Shown here piece after piece: positions 49,007-59,517 of a stretch of 64,000 nt of DNA. The position numbers and the translations under genes are program-made. Source of the stretch: Leuctra nigra. Taxonomy: Eukaryota; Arthropoda; Insecta; Plecoptera; Leuctridae. The stretch's first letter is position 1, and every line of letters begins with the position of its first letter. The stretch is taken from contig OW203768.1 of NCBI GenBank assembly GCA_934045905.1, positions 21,776,770 through 21,840,769 on the forward strand, read 5' to 3'. Under the pieces are notes generated by a model. It worked only from the letters and a program-made list of their open reading frames with translations. It was not told the origin of the DNA and searched no databases.

Positions 49007-49670
49007 TGTTACGCGGCTACGTCTCCTCCACCAGTGTTACGCGCAGCTCAGTTATAGCCACGTATGGTACCGAGTTTACTAGGGATCTTGGGAGTTTATT
49101 CTGGTGTACAAATTATTCAGTAACCCTTAGAATGAATTTAAGAATGAGTTTATTTAAATAATATTACACAAAGAGTTTAGTTGTGACTGCGTGGGTTTAC
49201 ACTTTAGCCTATTGACTTATCTGAATGTCGGCATGGGCGCAGAGTCCCTCTCCCCTGATGTTCTTGGGTCTGCGTCGTCCAGCCTTCCTTCCGTCCCGTG
49301 GTCTCGAGCTCTTCTCTCGTTGTCGTCTCGTTCGCTTCTCTCGTCGTTCCATCGGTCAAGTCCTGGGTAGCGTGTGATTTGCATAGTCAACGCTTACCAC
49401 GCTAGAATCCTGCCTATTGTTCGTCCAGCGCGGCCGAGGCTCTTGATGCTCTAGCACGGTCTTGCAGTAGATGTTTATGCAAGACCGGCTTATGTCCACT
49501 GGTGATGTTGGACCTGGACGAACAATAGCCGCGTAGAAGCCAGGACTTGCCGAGTTGCAGATCTTGTTGCATTGACGTCATTTATCTGACATCCGACACA
49601 CGTCGCCTCTAGAGGCAGGAAATCACGAGGACCCAAACCAAAATCGACCATCTTCTTGGTCCTCGTAACA
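49007..49670 (-). repeat. LTR (5' LTR in the element's orientation), 664 bp
   Basis: One 28-bp TGTTACGCGG unit, then sequence nearly identical to 45262-45925 (a few substitutions and a short length change near 49160). High identity indicates a recent insertion. Confidence 0.88.
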
Positions 49671-50449
49671 ATATCGAAACTTATAGATAGGATTCTGATA
49701 TTTGTACACATATTAGAAAACATACCAAAATTTTATAAGTGCAAGTTTCAAAAACATAACTATTGTAGGAAAAAAGTTACAGCTGTTCAAATTTGGTTGT
49801 CAAAAAATTGATTACGGAGCTCAAATAGCGCGCGTCCAGAAAACTTCCAATGGCCGGAACGCTGTTTCTTCAAAACTACGTACGATATCAAGCTGAAAAT
49901 TTCAAATTATATTGAAAATATGTTAAGATCGATTGTGTAAAAATGTCAATTAATTTGAATGAATAGAACGAAATATATTAATCTTGAAGTAGAGCTTGAA
50001 AACAGAATAGTGGGAAAAAATTCACTTAAATAACGTGTGTAATAAAAGTGTAGAAATAATTTACATATTCTGATTTTACGCTCAACTTCAAGATTCCATA
50101 AATTTCGTTCTATTAATTCAAATAGTTTGACAATTTTACACAATCAATAATAATATATTTTTAATATAATTTGAAATTTTCAGCTTGATATCGCACTTAG
50201 TTTTGAAGATACAGCGTTCCGCCATTGGAAGTTTTCTGGACGCGCGCTATTTGAGCTCCGTAATCAATATTTTGACAACCAAATTTGAACAGCTGTAACT
50301 TTTTTCCTACAATAGTAATGTTTTTGAAACTTGCACATATTAAATTTTGGTATGTTTTCTAATATGTGTACAAATTTCAGAATCCTTTCTCTAATATTTT
50401 TGATCAAGTGACCTCTCAATCAGGATGATTTTTTTTGCGCCACCCGGTA

Positions 50450-51239
50450 TAATTGCAATTAAGCAATAGATACAATACACAGACACGCATCACATCTCCA
50501 ATCAAATACGATCCATTCAATCAAAATTAAATAACTATAGGTATTATTATTTTCATTGCAACTTTCCATCTTAGTGGAGTTTGCGCGTGACGTCATCACA
50601 AAGTTGCGCTACATGTTTGTATTCAAAGTGAGAATGTGCTTTCGTATATTGTGTAATAAATTATTGGTTACCTAGGTTGCGATTCTACAACTATTTTCGA
50701 TTGCTGGCGGAATTGCAATCTGTTGAAAGCTTATGGCAAAATCTTATTGCTATAACGCAATTGCTAGAAGTTTTTATAGGTAAACAAACCACCTCATTTA
50801 CTAAATATCATCGATTAACGGATAATAATATTTTAAGCCACTTTGTAAAAGGTTTAATTTCCACTTTGTTTGTTACCTACACAAAATACACTTTTTACAT
50901 TGTTGATGCAAAATGAAAGACGTTCATGCAAACCATGAGCACATAGGTACACTCTGAAACAAGTGAATAATATATCAATGTGCCCCTTTTTGCTGGTAGC
51001 TATTTGAAAACTCGTGAATGGCATTATGTATGTAAATACTTGACCGATTGGGATGACAATTTGTAAAATATTGTAGTTAATGTACGTATTGATCTTCACT
51101 CAAAATTTGAACCTAATCGGAACATTAATTGGGGTTTGACCAATCAGAATTGATATTCTTGAAATAATTGGAGGATTTGGCCTAAACTTTCTCAAATCTG
51201 ACAAAATATTAATCTTTGATTGAATCAACCATTCAGAAT
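50450..51239. other. AT-rich intergenic sequence
   Basis: Short frames only; parts near 51040-51230 resemble the interior of the CTAGG family ('aaccaatcag', 'gattggg'). No gene seen. Confidence 0.45.
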
Positions 51240-51616
51240 AAATATTTTATTTTAATTATTATTATTATTATTATCATTATTATTATTAAGTCTTTATTGT
51301 AACAGGACAATGCCCCACAAGTACAATATAATAGATCATTACATAATTATAAATATAAATACAACATAAATAATGAAAAGCAACTATTTGAAAGATAAAT
51401 AAGAGTCATGTATAAAAGAACAAATAACAAATTATTGCATATCACAAATTATTTTATGAATAACAGTTTTAAATTCAGGTAAGGATAAGTGATACATGTC
51501 AACATGGTTAAAAACGGGGTTATTAAAAAAGGATTGTAAGCGATAGAGACATGAGTTTTTACAGACATTGATCCTACTTCTACCTGGAGTAAACATCTCC
51601 CGACTTCTTGTGTCTC

Positions 51617-52709
51617 TAGGGTTGCCAACTTTGTAAGAATTGAATTCCGGACAATGTAGTTCTAAAATTCTCTGGGAATAAATATCCTCACAATACGGTA
51701 TTATGGGTAAATTCGTATGCACGAAAAGACGATCTCGCAGGAAATCAATGGGGGGTCTGGGGTGAGGGCCCTCCAGCACCATGCGGGTCCGGGCCGCACA
51801 GGCCCGGGAAAATTATGAATTTCGAAAGTGTATTTGGGTCATTTTTATGCGTTCTGGACTACAATATTCAGCGATTTGATATTTGGGAACCAAGGGCGTA
51901 TCCAGGATGAAATTTCCGGGGGGGGGGGGGGGGGGGGGGAACATTATTAATATTTCGAAAAATCACAGTGGAAAACATGGGGTTCGGGGACGCAGCCCCC
52001 GAGAAAATTTTGGATCAAGGTCATTCATTAAGATGCAATTTTGAATCGCAGTGTATAGCTATTTTGGGGAATTATAAATTACAAAATATCCAAAAATTGG
52101 TCGAAGAGGTTGAAGACATTTATTGAACTTATTAGGATATTCAAGACCGGGGCGTATAGCCCCGGAAATTTTTTTGATTTTTTTCTCAATTCTAACCATT
52201 TTGGAACGTTTTTGACATGATCTGTATATTTTTAAATTGTTTTTTTACAAATTATTTTAAATGTGGTTATTTTCTTAGATGAAATTTTGATTTCGGGGGG
52301 GGGGGGGGGGGCATGGCCCCCTCGCCCCTCCCCCCCCCCTGAATACGCCCTTGTTGAGAACTTTGAAAATTTCTTTACAATTATAGCAAACAGACTTGAA
52401 TTTAACTCAAGATAATAATTAGATTGCTCTCATAATATTATTTCCATGAAGTTGAAATTGATAAATATGTAGTAAAAATTGTAAATTAATGGGCGAAAGT
52501 GAACTAAGTGTTTTCTACCAACCCTACCTGCAAAACTTAATTTGCAAAAGTTATGATGTATCATTGATTATTGAATTAGAGCGTAAGTTTCATGAACCAA
52601 TTGAACAATTCCGGACATTATGCTGTCCGGAATGAGGTAATTCCGACATCCGGACAATATTGTCCAATTCCGGAGTGTCCGGAGAAATTCCGGACAGTTG
52701 GCAACCCTA
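51617..52709. mobile_element. Non-autonomous hAT-type element, 8-bp target duplication
   Basis: TAGGGTTGCCAACT ends in inverted orientation; TGTGTCTC at 51609-51616 and 52710-52717. Both ends carry AATTCCGGACA motifs as likely subterminal sites. A second element (51893-52351) is nested within. No transposase frame. Confidence 0.88.
51893..52351. mobile_element. Nested element with AAGGGCGTATCCAGG ends and poly-G arms
   Basis: AAGGGCGTATCCAGGATG at the left and CCCTGAATACGCCCTT at the right are inverted. Poly-G runs lie near 51919-51939 and 52296-52311 and poly-C near 52329-52338. A related relic abuts the 99-bp array at 16890-17295. Confidence 0.65.
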
Positions 52710-53236
52710 TGTGTCTCTGATGGGGACACGAAACTGAATATTGCTTAGCAAATCGCCCCTAAATTTGAACCCATAACGGATTTAGAAAAAATGGATGTGC
52801 AAACCCGAGAGGCGTTATATATGTGTTCAAAATTTGCTCGATCGGAAAACCACGAGCACGAACAAGAAAAAGGGAAAAAAATCCCTTGCCAACAGCGAAA
52901 AGGAGACTCTCGCCCTAATGAAATCATATTGTTATGCTCACCCCTGTGTGTTGTTCTGTGCTGCCTCGAGTGTCACAGGACTTGCCGATTAGATATTTGG
53001 CGTTCGATTAGCATGTTTATATCACTCTCACTACCATACCAACATAATAATCGGTCATACGTCATCATGAACTTTGTAATCATTCCTTCACTTGAAGAGA
53101 TCATATTGGAGCATTAAGTTGTTCACAACGACCTTCGGGTCACTGCTACATTATAGTTTAATATGGAAGATTTTATTCTGGAAACAGATTTAATTTATAG
53201 GAGCGGTCGCTCCACACAGCCAAACTGTTACACTAT

Positions 53237-53806
53237 AGTAAGGTTTCCAAGGGCGGAATTTTGACGCGTTGCGGGAAATATTTCGCGACGGATTTGTTCC
53301 GCGGAAGTACCCCGTTTCCAAGCGCGAATTTTTCTCTGCCTAGTTTGTAGTGGTACCTAGCGGCCAAATTAGACAGCGCTGAAATAAGTCGATCTATCGA
53401 GATCGAGATCTTAAAATCGTAAAGACAAGGATTGTCCTGGACCACTTAAATAAAATATTCTGGATCATATTCCATGATAAGTACATATTTTATTAATAAA
53501 CAAATATAAACTTGCCAACACATGTCACTACCTGACGGCAGACAACATATTTGATTTATATCGAATATCGATATCGAAAGTCGACTGAAAAACGGAAACT
53601 ATAACACCACGAACCTGGCGGTAATCGTGAAAAAACTACCAGCTTCCGGTGCGCGGAACGAATTTCGTCCCGCTAAAGTAGGAGTAGATTCAACATTCTC
53701 GGCGGCGACTTCGCCGCTGGGTTTCTGGCTTGTGATTGGTCAAAGTCGGCCATTTTGCGGAATTTCTCCCGCAACGCGGCGAAATTCCGCCCTTGGAAAC
53801 CTTACT
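53237..53806. mobile_element. Element with AGTAAGGTTTCCAAGGGCGG ends
   Basis: About 40-bp inverted ends: AGTAAGGTTTCCAAGGGCGG at the left and CCGCCCTTGGAAACCTTACT at the right, continuing into GCGTTGCGGGA/TCCCGCAACGC. Additional inner copies of GCGGAA(A)T words. No transposase; target duplication unclear. Confidence 0.75.
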
Positions 53807-53809
53807 TAA

Positions 53810-53981
53810 AGGCCGACGCGGACGGACGACGCGGACGGACGACGGAGACGGATACGATGTTTAGGTATGACATATTCACTCTGCTGTTCACAATTCGGAC
53901 GCGGACGGACGACGACCTTAACATTGTATCCGTCTCCGTCGTCCGTCCGCGTCGTCCGTCCGCGTCAATTGTACATCGGCC
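53810..53981. mobile_element. TTAA-flanked foldback with GACGCGGACG repeats
   Basis: TTAA at 53806-53809 and 53982-53985. Ends GGCCGA/TCGGCC are inverted, and each arm carries tandem GACGCGGACG words. It is placed against the right end of the 53237-53806 element. piggyBac-type target. Confidence 0.75.
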
Positions 53982-54281
53982 TTAAGCCCACTGTGGTGTT
54001 ACAAAATCTTTACCTGTAATACTAACATGGAATTTCGGCAAGTGACAACAATTCTTTTCCAATTGATCCCTGCCGGCATTGTGCATTGCAGTTGCAACAA
54101 TGTATATGTATATTCCGGGGAAAATTTTTATGCGGAAGCAAAGAAATGTTTAATTTAGTATAATGCACTCAGTTCATTGTAGGACACACAATGTATTGTG
54201 TACTCTAATCTGGAATGTTTGCTTGTCCTATAACGTTGGCATTTTGGAAGGACAAATTTAGTTAAATTTTAAAATAATTAA

Positions 54282-54300
54282 GCGAGCGTAGCGAGCTTAA
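54282..54300 (-). repeat. Tail of CTAGGAAAACGC family
   Basis: AGCGAGCGTAGCGAGCTTA is the tail motif (GCTCGCTACGCTCGCT) on the minus strand, as an isolated end. Confidence 0.5.
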
Positions 54301-54550
54301 TGAGTCTTGGAAGGCTTGGAAGGAGGGGTAAGGAGGCAGGAGGCTTGGGTAAGGAGGCTTGGAATGAGGTGGCGAGTAGGTTTGCGATGCCGGACTACTA
54401 TACAGCAGGAACGGCCATCCGTGGAAGATCAAGGAGAGAAGGTCGCGAACTGAGGGTGGTATAGGCATTCGTTCGTGAACCGAACCATTAGGGAATGGAA
54501 CTCGATTGAACTCCGGGAATTGAAGTACAGGTCATAGCTATCCCCATAAA

Positions 54551-55051
54551 AAACACTCCGTGTAAAAAATACCAGCAAAGTCTTTTCAACTATAAAAAAA
54601 TAGAAGAAATCTAAAAATTCAGCACTGAATGGCGGTGGCGGTTCAAAATGGCGGCACAAAAAATTCATAAGGGCAAGGTATCATCAGGCAGACCAGTTGG
54701 ATACGTGGTGAAAATTTCAGGCTAATCGGCCCAGCCGTGTAGGCTGTGGCGGAGACCGCGGAATTTATTGGAAGATGATTATAATCATTATCTGAAAGCC
54801 GTACAATTTCACGACTTTCACGGTCCTCCAGCTCGCAAACGGCATAACTTATTATTGCCAAACTTGTAATATATGGGTAGGGTGGGCCAAAGCTCTAAAT
54901 TAACATATTTCGCAACAATGTGAGATTTCCCATTTTTAAGAACCAGTATGGGCCGAAAATGCCACTTTGATGCTTACAGTTGCTCCAGCCTTTTTATATG
55001 AGAGTGTGCGCGCCGTACGACTTGGCTGGCGTGGAGCGACCGCTCCACTAG
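54551..55051 (+). mobile_element. Helitron-like non-autonomous element, short complete copy
   Basis: Head AAACACTCCGTGTAAAAAAT; end GTGGAGCGACCGCTCCAC followed by TAG, as at 10091. About 500 bp. It joins the CACTCCGTG head to the hairpin-CTAG end in one short element, which suggests that the two sequences seen separately at 4864-10460 are the two ends of one family. Confidence 0.55.
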
Positions 55052-55079
55052 ATATCAATAACATTGCTGGACTAGCCTT

Positions 55080-56040
55080 GGACTAGGAGAACAATGCTAG
55101 TCCATCCACTGAAGTCAGTATGTGACATACTAACAAGACGTCTCTTTGGGATAGTTTTTGAACATGATTGGTTGATAAATGAAATTATGACTGTTACTCC
55201 AGTCACTTTAGCTTTTGACCCCAAACTAATTATTTATACAAATGTTTTTGACGTTAATATTAAGGTCCACTAACGTAACTCATAAACGAAAGTTTACCAA
55301 ATTTTGGGCCGCCATTTTGTTTTTATCAAGAATTTTGTCAAAATCTGTATTTATTTTTTAACTTAATTTGAAGGAATATATTACTGCCAATATTTTTTTT
55401 CCAATGTTTTGTGCCACACACAAAAAATCAGCTTGATCGCATACATTGTTATATAATATATTTGAATTTTAAATAATTACGTCAATTTTATTAATACTGC
55501 TCTAGACGAGTCATTATTTGAGTTAACGACTTCATTTTGCATTGAAATATACCGCACGTCATGATACACTATGACATTTAAAACTTACCAAAATCGGCTT
55601 ATTAGTATAATTAATTTTCTCCTCAACATTTTCGTCTTACAATGCTAAACAATTTGATTCCCCATTCATATTTGAGATTTAAAACGCAAACTAATTGAAA
55701 ATAAGAATAATTTCCTTTCTTTTTTTATACGTTTAATATGGTTAACCAACAAAAAAAATTATAGAATTTTTTGAGCCGCCATTTTGCTTTTACAAACAAT
55801 TTTGTGGAAATCACACATTAATTCAAATTATTGGTTAATTTATTACGTGATTAATTATTAATGAAAATATACACAATAAAAAAAATTTAAAAATCACCAT
55901 TGCGTTTGTTGATTGGTAGTTAATTTCCTTTTTGCAAATAACCTCAAATAAATCAGAATTACTCTAAAACGACAGCCATTTGAGATACCTGTTGGCACAA
56001 AATTTTTAGACATTGTGCATCGCCTGGTGCATTATGACAT
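55080..56040. repeat. AT-rich sequence with an old internal duplication
   Basis: Two blocks about 463 bp apart share 'gccgccattttg', then 'aattttgt' and neighbouring words (55305-55345, 55768-55810). Both halves are strongly drifted. No gene seen. Confidence 0.4.
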
Positions 56041-56369
56041 ACTAAAAGCCCCTGTTAACCTGGACACCATATTTTTTCTAATCGTACCCGACACTAATCA
56101 CTACCGTTATTGGTCATTAGTATTTGATTCGTGAAAGCAGAAAATTAGAAATAATATTTTTAAACTTGAAAATTGTGTTTGAAAAGAATAACATCGTGTG
56201 CTATTTTTCGATTCATTGAGTGTACATTTAAAATACAAACATTGTGTCGTTGATGGTCATAAAGTGTGTTTAAATACCTTCAAAAGTGATCTCATTTTGA
56301 TTGTTAATTCATCTGTGTTCACTTTTATTCGTAAAGATTCTTAGAACTTGGCTTGTGAGGAGGGATGGT

Positions 56370-56501
56370 GACACAAATTCCCAGGCACAGCCGGGGTCAA
56401 GAGGTTGCGAGTATGCAGAATTCATAACAAAACGCGATATTTACACTCTCAAGTACCAGCTGGTAAAATATAAAGTGGAGATTAATAAGAGATTGTATTA
56501 A
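56370..56501 (+). pseudogene. 43-codon open frame, copy B
   Basis: Counterpart of 3075-3206, reading GSRGCEYAEFITKRDIYTLK and ending NKRLY then TAA. The frame extends upstream to 56301 here. Probably a TE protein remnant; family unknown. Confidence 0.4.
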
Positions 56502-56733
56502 TTGCGGGTAAATGATATGGGCTTTAATTTTGAATAAAATATGGTTAGGAAATTTGTTTGTTATTTCATCATAAGCTTAATCCTGGGTTGCACTTAGTTT
56601 ACTCACACCGAATATTTGAAGATGAAAATCGATGAAACACTGTAATACTGACTCGCCACTTGTCGCAAGGTCATTCTTTTATATATCATTTCAAGACTAT
56701 ACGCGTTAGGCTGGATGTATCAACATTGCGTCA

Positions 56734-57757
56734 GAGTCGGCTGTAGTAAAAGGTAAACAATGGTGATAATATTTCCTAAATATCGCCTTAACTTTTCAAT
56801 CATTCAAGATATGAAATATGTGAAAAATAATAAGATAGCTAATTTTTTAGCCGACCTTAGTAATAAACATTAACATTTAATGATAAGATTTGTGCCCACA
56901 CTAGTGGCAAACCTGAAAAAATATAGAATTTTCAGGTTTTCCACGACTTTGGGGACAAATATTATCATTAAGGTGGCTGCATATCACGTGACTTTTTCAA
57001 CCAAAATGCTACAAATGTTCACTTGGAAGAGTTCAGTTTAGTCCGTATTGTCCCTCATCAGATAAGTTAGGACACATCTGTTGGAACTTATCTACGCAAA
57101 AAAGAACTGCGAAAATAACATATACTATGATTTTACTTCCTTGCACCTAAATATTCTCAAAACAAGACCTGAAGTTTAAGGAAATTCTACGAGTTGCCAA
57201 GAACAAGCAATCTTTACTCTAATAAAAGGGTACATATGCATCACAAACCTGACACAATGTTGTCGTCAAAACATGCGCTCTTTCTTCATCATTCCAACGA
57301 AATGTCGAGATATTAATTATATCCACTATTATGAATGTAATGTTTAAACGAACAGCACTTGGTTTTGACAGCTTTCAAACGCGTACGTATACACGAGATT
57401 TGTGTTGTTTTTATTATTAAATCACTGCAAAAATAAATATTATTGACTGAAAATATTGATAAGCTTCAGTATGCAGTGAATTTCCTTCATAAATCACCTT
57501 GGATTACTCAACATGAACGATGTTACTCATGAACGATGTAACGATGTATGTACTCATAGGTAACTATTTCTTTTGATCGGATGTAGAGAAATAAAGTCAC
57601 GTGCTATGCAATGGCCTTAAGTGTTGGTGTTTATATTACTAAGGTTGGCTAGCTATCTTATTATTTTTCACATATTTCATATCTTGAATGATTGAAAAGT
57701 TAAGGCGATATTTAGGAAATATTATCACCATTGTTTACCTTTTACTACAGCCGACTC
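56734..57757. mobile_element. 1-kb foldback element with GAGTCGGCTGTAGTAAAAGG ends
   Basis: Inverted arms of at least 110 bp start GAGTCGGCTGTAGTAAAAGG and close with the complement at 57757. It interrupts copy B of the duplicated segment; copy A (around 3866) shows the unoccupied site. No coding sequence. Confidence 0.82.
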
Positions 57758-58532
57758 TTAAATCCCCGAACATGAATGATAGTAAAATTTTGATTTTTGG
57801 GTTCACTTCTAACTATTGTGAAAAAAACTGTTATTGCACTATTATTGTACTATTATTTGTTATTGTAGTATGTGCATTTGAATTGAAGAATAAAATTCTT
57901 ATAAATTGAATTAGGTATACATTTAAATTGAATTGAAATTGAAATTGAAAATTGAAATTGAATTGAATAAATGAAATTGGTTGACAACATGTGATCAGTT
58001 GGTGATCAGTTGGTGAGCTGTATCTTCTACTAGGAAAGTAGGTAATTGTACTTTGAATGGTAAAGAAACTCAATGAAATGTAATTTCGTTACCGTGGAAT
58101 TACCCAAAAGCATTGTAATACCACATTTACAGTAAGCGTAGATAATTTGAGTATCTATCAAAACATACAATTCTTGACAAATCTTGATATTGCCCCGCTA
58201 ATTCTAGTCAATTTGAGGAAAAGTGAATATTTTTCATTCGTTCCAGAGTTGCGTATTCTGTTATATAAATGTTGATATAAAAGATCACAAGTTCACAGTT
58301 GATAATCAGAAGGTCAACGACAATGTATCTCATATTAGTTCAAGTCACCGTGGTTCAAGTCGAATTTTATTATTGCGGTTTATCGTCGTCCTTATCTGTA
58401 ACTATATATACGCTATTGGCAGCAGAGAACGAGATCGGAGATTAGAACGTAGCAAGTTGGCAGTTGGCACAGGCAGCAAAACTCTCTGTACTTGTCAATG
58501 ACATATAAAGCAACTTACTAATTATCATTGGT
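57758..58532. other. AT-rich intergenic sequence
   Basis: Contains an AATTGAAATTG-rich run (57910-57970) and 'ttggtgatcagttggtgag' words like those at 16760-16800. No gene supported. Confidence 0.45.
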
Positions 58533-58540
58533 ACTTGTAC

Positions 58541-59020
58541 CAGTGTAAGGGTAAGTTCCCCAAAGAAAGGAACTAGTTCCATAGTTCTAGTTCCTTTGAT
58601 CAAAAAGGAACTATAGTTCCAGTTCCTAGGTCCTTTCAAATAAAGGAACTGGAAAGTTAACAGTAAGGAACTAAGTTCCTTTTAAGTTACAATGCACTCC
58701 AAAAACACCCGGGTTTTTTTTTTATTTAACCTACGCTAAATTTGATGATCAAAGCGATCAAGTAGTATATTTTCAGAAATCAGGTTAATTTAGAAAGACA
58801 CAAAAAATGGGTCATAATTCGTTATAAATTCTGTACAAATCATGTCATAAGATACTATATTTCTATTCGAAAGGAACTTAAAAAAATAACGTAAAATAAG
58901 TTCCTAAGTTCCTTAAAAAAAGGAACTTTTTTGTTCCCCTAAAAGTTCCCCTAAAAGTTCCCCAAAAAGGAACTAGTTCCCGGTAACAAGTTCCTAGGAA
59001 CTAGTTCCTCCCCAACAATG
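58541..59020. mobile_element. Small hAT-like element, 8-bp target duplication
   Basis: ACTTGTAC at 58533-58540 and 59021-59028. Ends CAGTGTAAGGGTAAGTTCC and the complement of CATTGTTGGGGAGGAACTAG are imperfect inverted repeats. Both arms are packed with AAGGAACTAGTTCC-type palindromes, the same design as the AGTTACTTT repeats of 33063-34162. Confidence 0.7.
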
Positions 59021-59067
59021 ACTTGTACTCGGGAGATGCCGGCCGCGAATATTTCTCTCTTACCTAC

Positions 59068-59160
59068 GGTCGGTGACAGGCAAAGATGAAACCGCTCTAG
59101 CATGGGCCGGCCTTTACCTGGCCATGCTAAATTGAGTTCATCTTTTCCTGTCACCGACCC
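59068..59160. repeat. Short foldback with TA flanks
   Basis: CGGTCGGTGACAGGCAAAGA at the left and TCTTTTCCTGTCACCGACC at the right, with TA on each side. The centre holds GCCGGCC and GGCC blocks that also pair. Confidence 0.65.
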
Positions 59161-59183
59161 TAGTGTTTAAAATTACACTATTA

Positions 59184-59517
59184 AGGTGATACAAGCGCTC
59201 GGCCGTTTTAGAAAATTGAGAGAGAAAAATTGTTTCATAAGTGGGTGCAACTTTGATAGGATGTTCACATGATCAGTCTGACATGGATATAAGTAGCACT
59301 TTTTCGTTTTTGGTTTTTGCATTTTTAATTAGGCGCCGGTTATTCAACAAAACCGCTCAAAACAAGGAAATTTCTGATACGATTGGAGACTATACCCGTT
59401 AACCAATTGATCTCAAATTTGAATCATGATTAGATAAAATACAAACTTATAGAGTTATCACATGGCACATTTTTAAAATTAAATTTCATACGCCACCCAT
59501 TGAGACAAGAAAATATA
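59184..59517. repeat. Interspersed repeat, left part of interrupted copy
   Basis: Same family as 32385-32990; its continuation is at 63723-63759 beyond the 4.2-kb insertion. Confidence 0.65.

Larger units (their letters stand above)
45178..49670 (-). mobile_element. Non-autonomous LTR retrotransposon, minus orientation
   Basis: Two near-identical LTRs (45178-45925, 49007-49670) flanked by ATAT duplications (45174-45177, 49671-49674). The polypurine tract GGAGGGGAAGGGGGAT lies beside the left LTR on the minus strand. Next to the right LTR on the minus strand is TGGTGGAGGCGCCG, a candidate primer-binding site (tRNA not identified). The 3.08-kb interior has only short frames and no gag, protease or reverse transcriptase motif that I can see, so it depends on an autonomous partner (LARD-like). 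Confidence 0.85.
45134..50447. mobile_element. Mariner-type foldback element split by an LTR retrotransposon
   Basis: The CCGGGTGGCGCAAAAAAAT left end at 45134 is flanked by TA (45132-45133). The matching right end finishes at 50447 before TA (50448-50449). Without the LTR insert (45178-49670 plus one ATAT) the sequence reads on as in the 38196 copy (TCACTATATCGAAACTT). The right part holds long inverted blocks (49780-49960 against 50100-50310). Confidence 0.85.
51240..52790 (-). pseudogene. 3' end of a LINE on the minus strand, split by a hAT element
   Basis: The minus-strand frame 51616-51432 reads SREMFTPGRSRINV, then YRLQSFFNN and HVDMYHLSLPEF to a stop. This style of C-terminus (RSR, then KNSxLYRL) is common in non-LTR retrotransposons. 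An (ATT)n tail lies at 51256-51290. Upstream coding continues at 52790-52718 after the inserted element; with the insert and one target copy removed the reading frame is continuous. The rest of the LINE is missing. Confidence 0.6.
56046..57800 (+). repeat. Duplicated segment, copy B
   Basis: Matches 2766-3920 in order ('ccctgttaacctggacacca', the 43-codon frame, 'cataagcttaatcctggg', 'tgattttt ggg'), with a deletion relative to copy A around 3250-3690 and a foldback insertion at 56734-57757. Confidence 0.7.
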
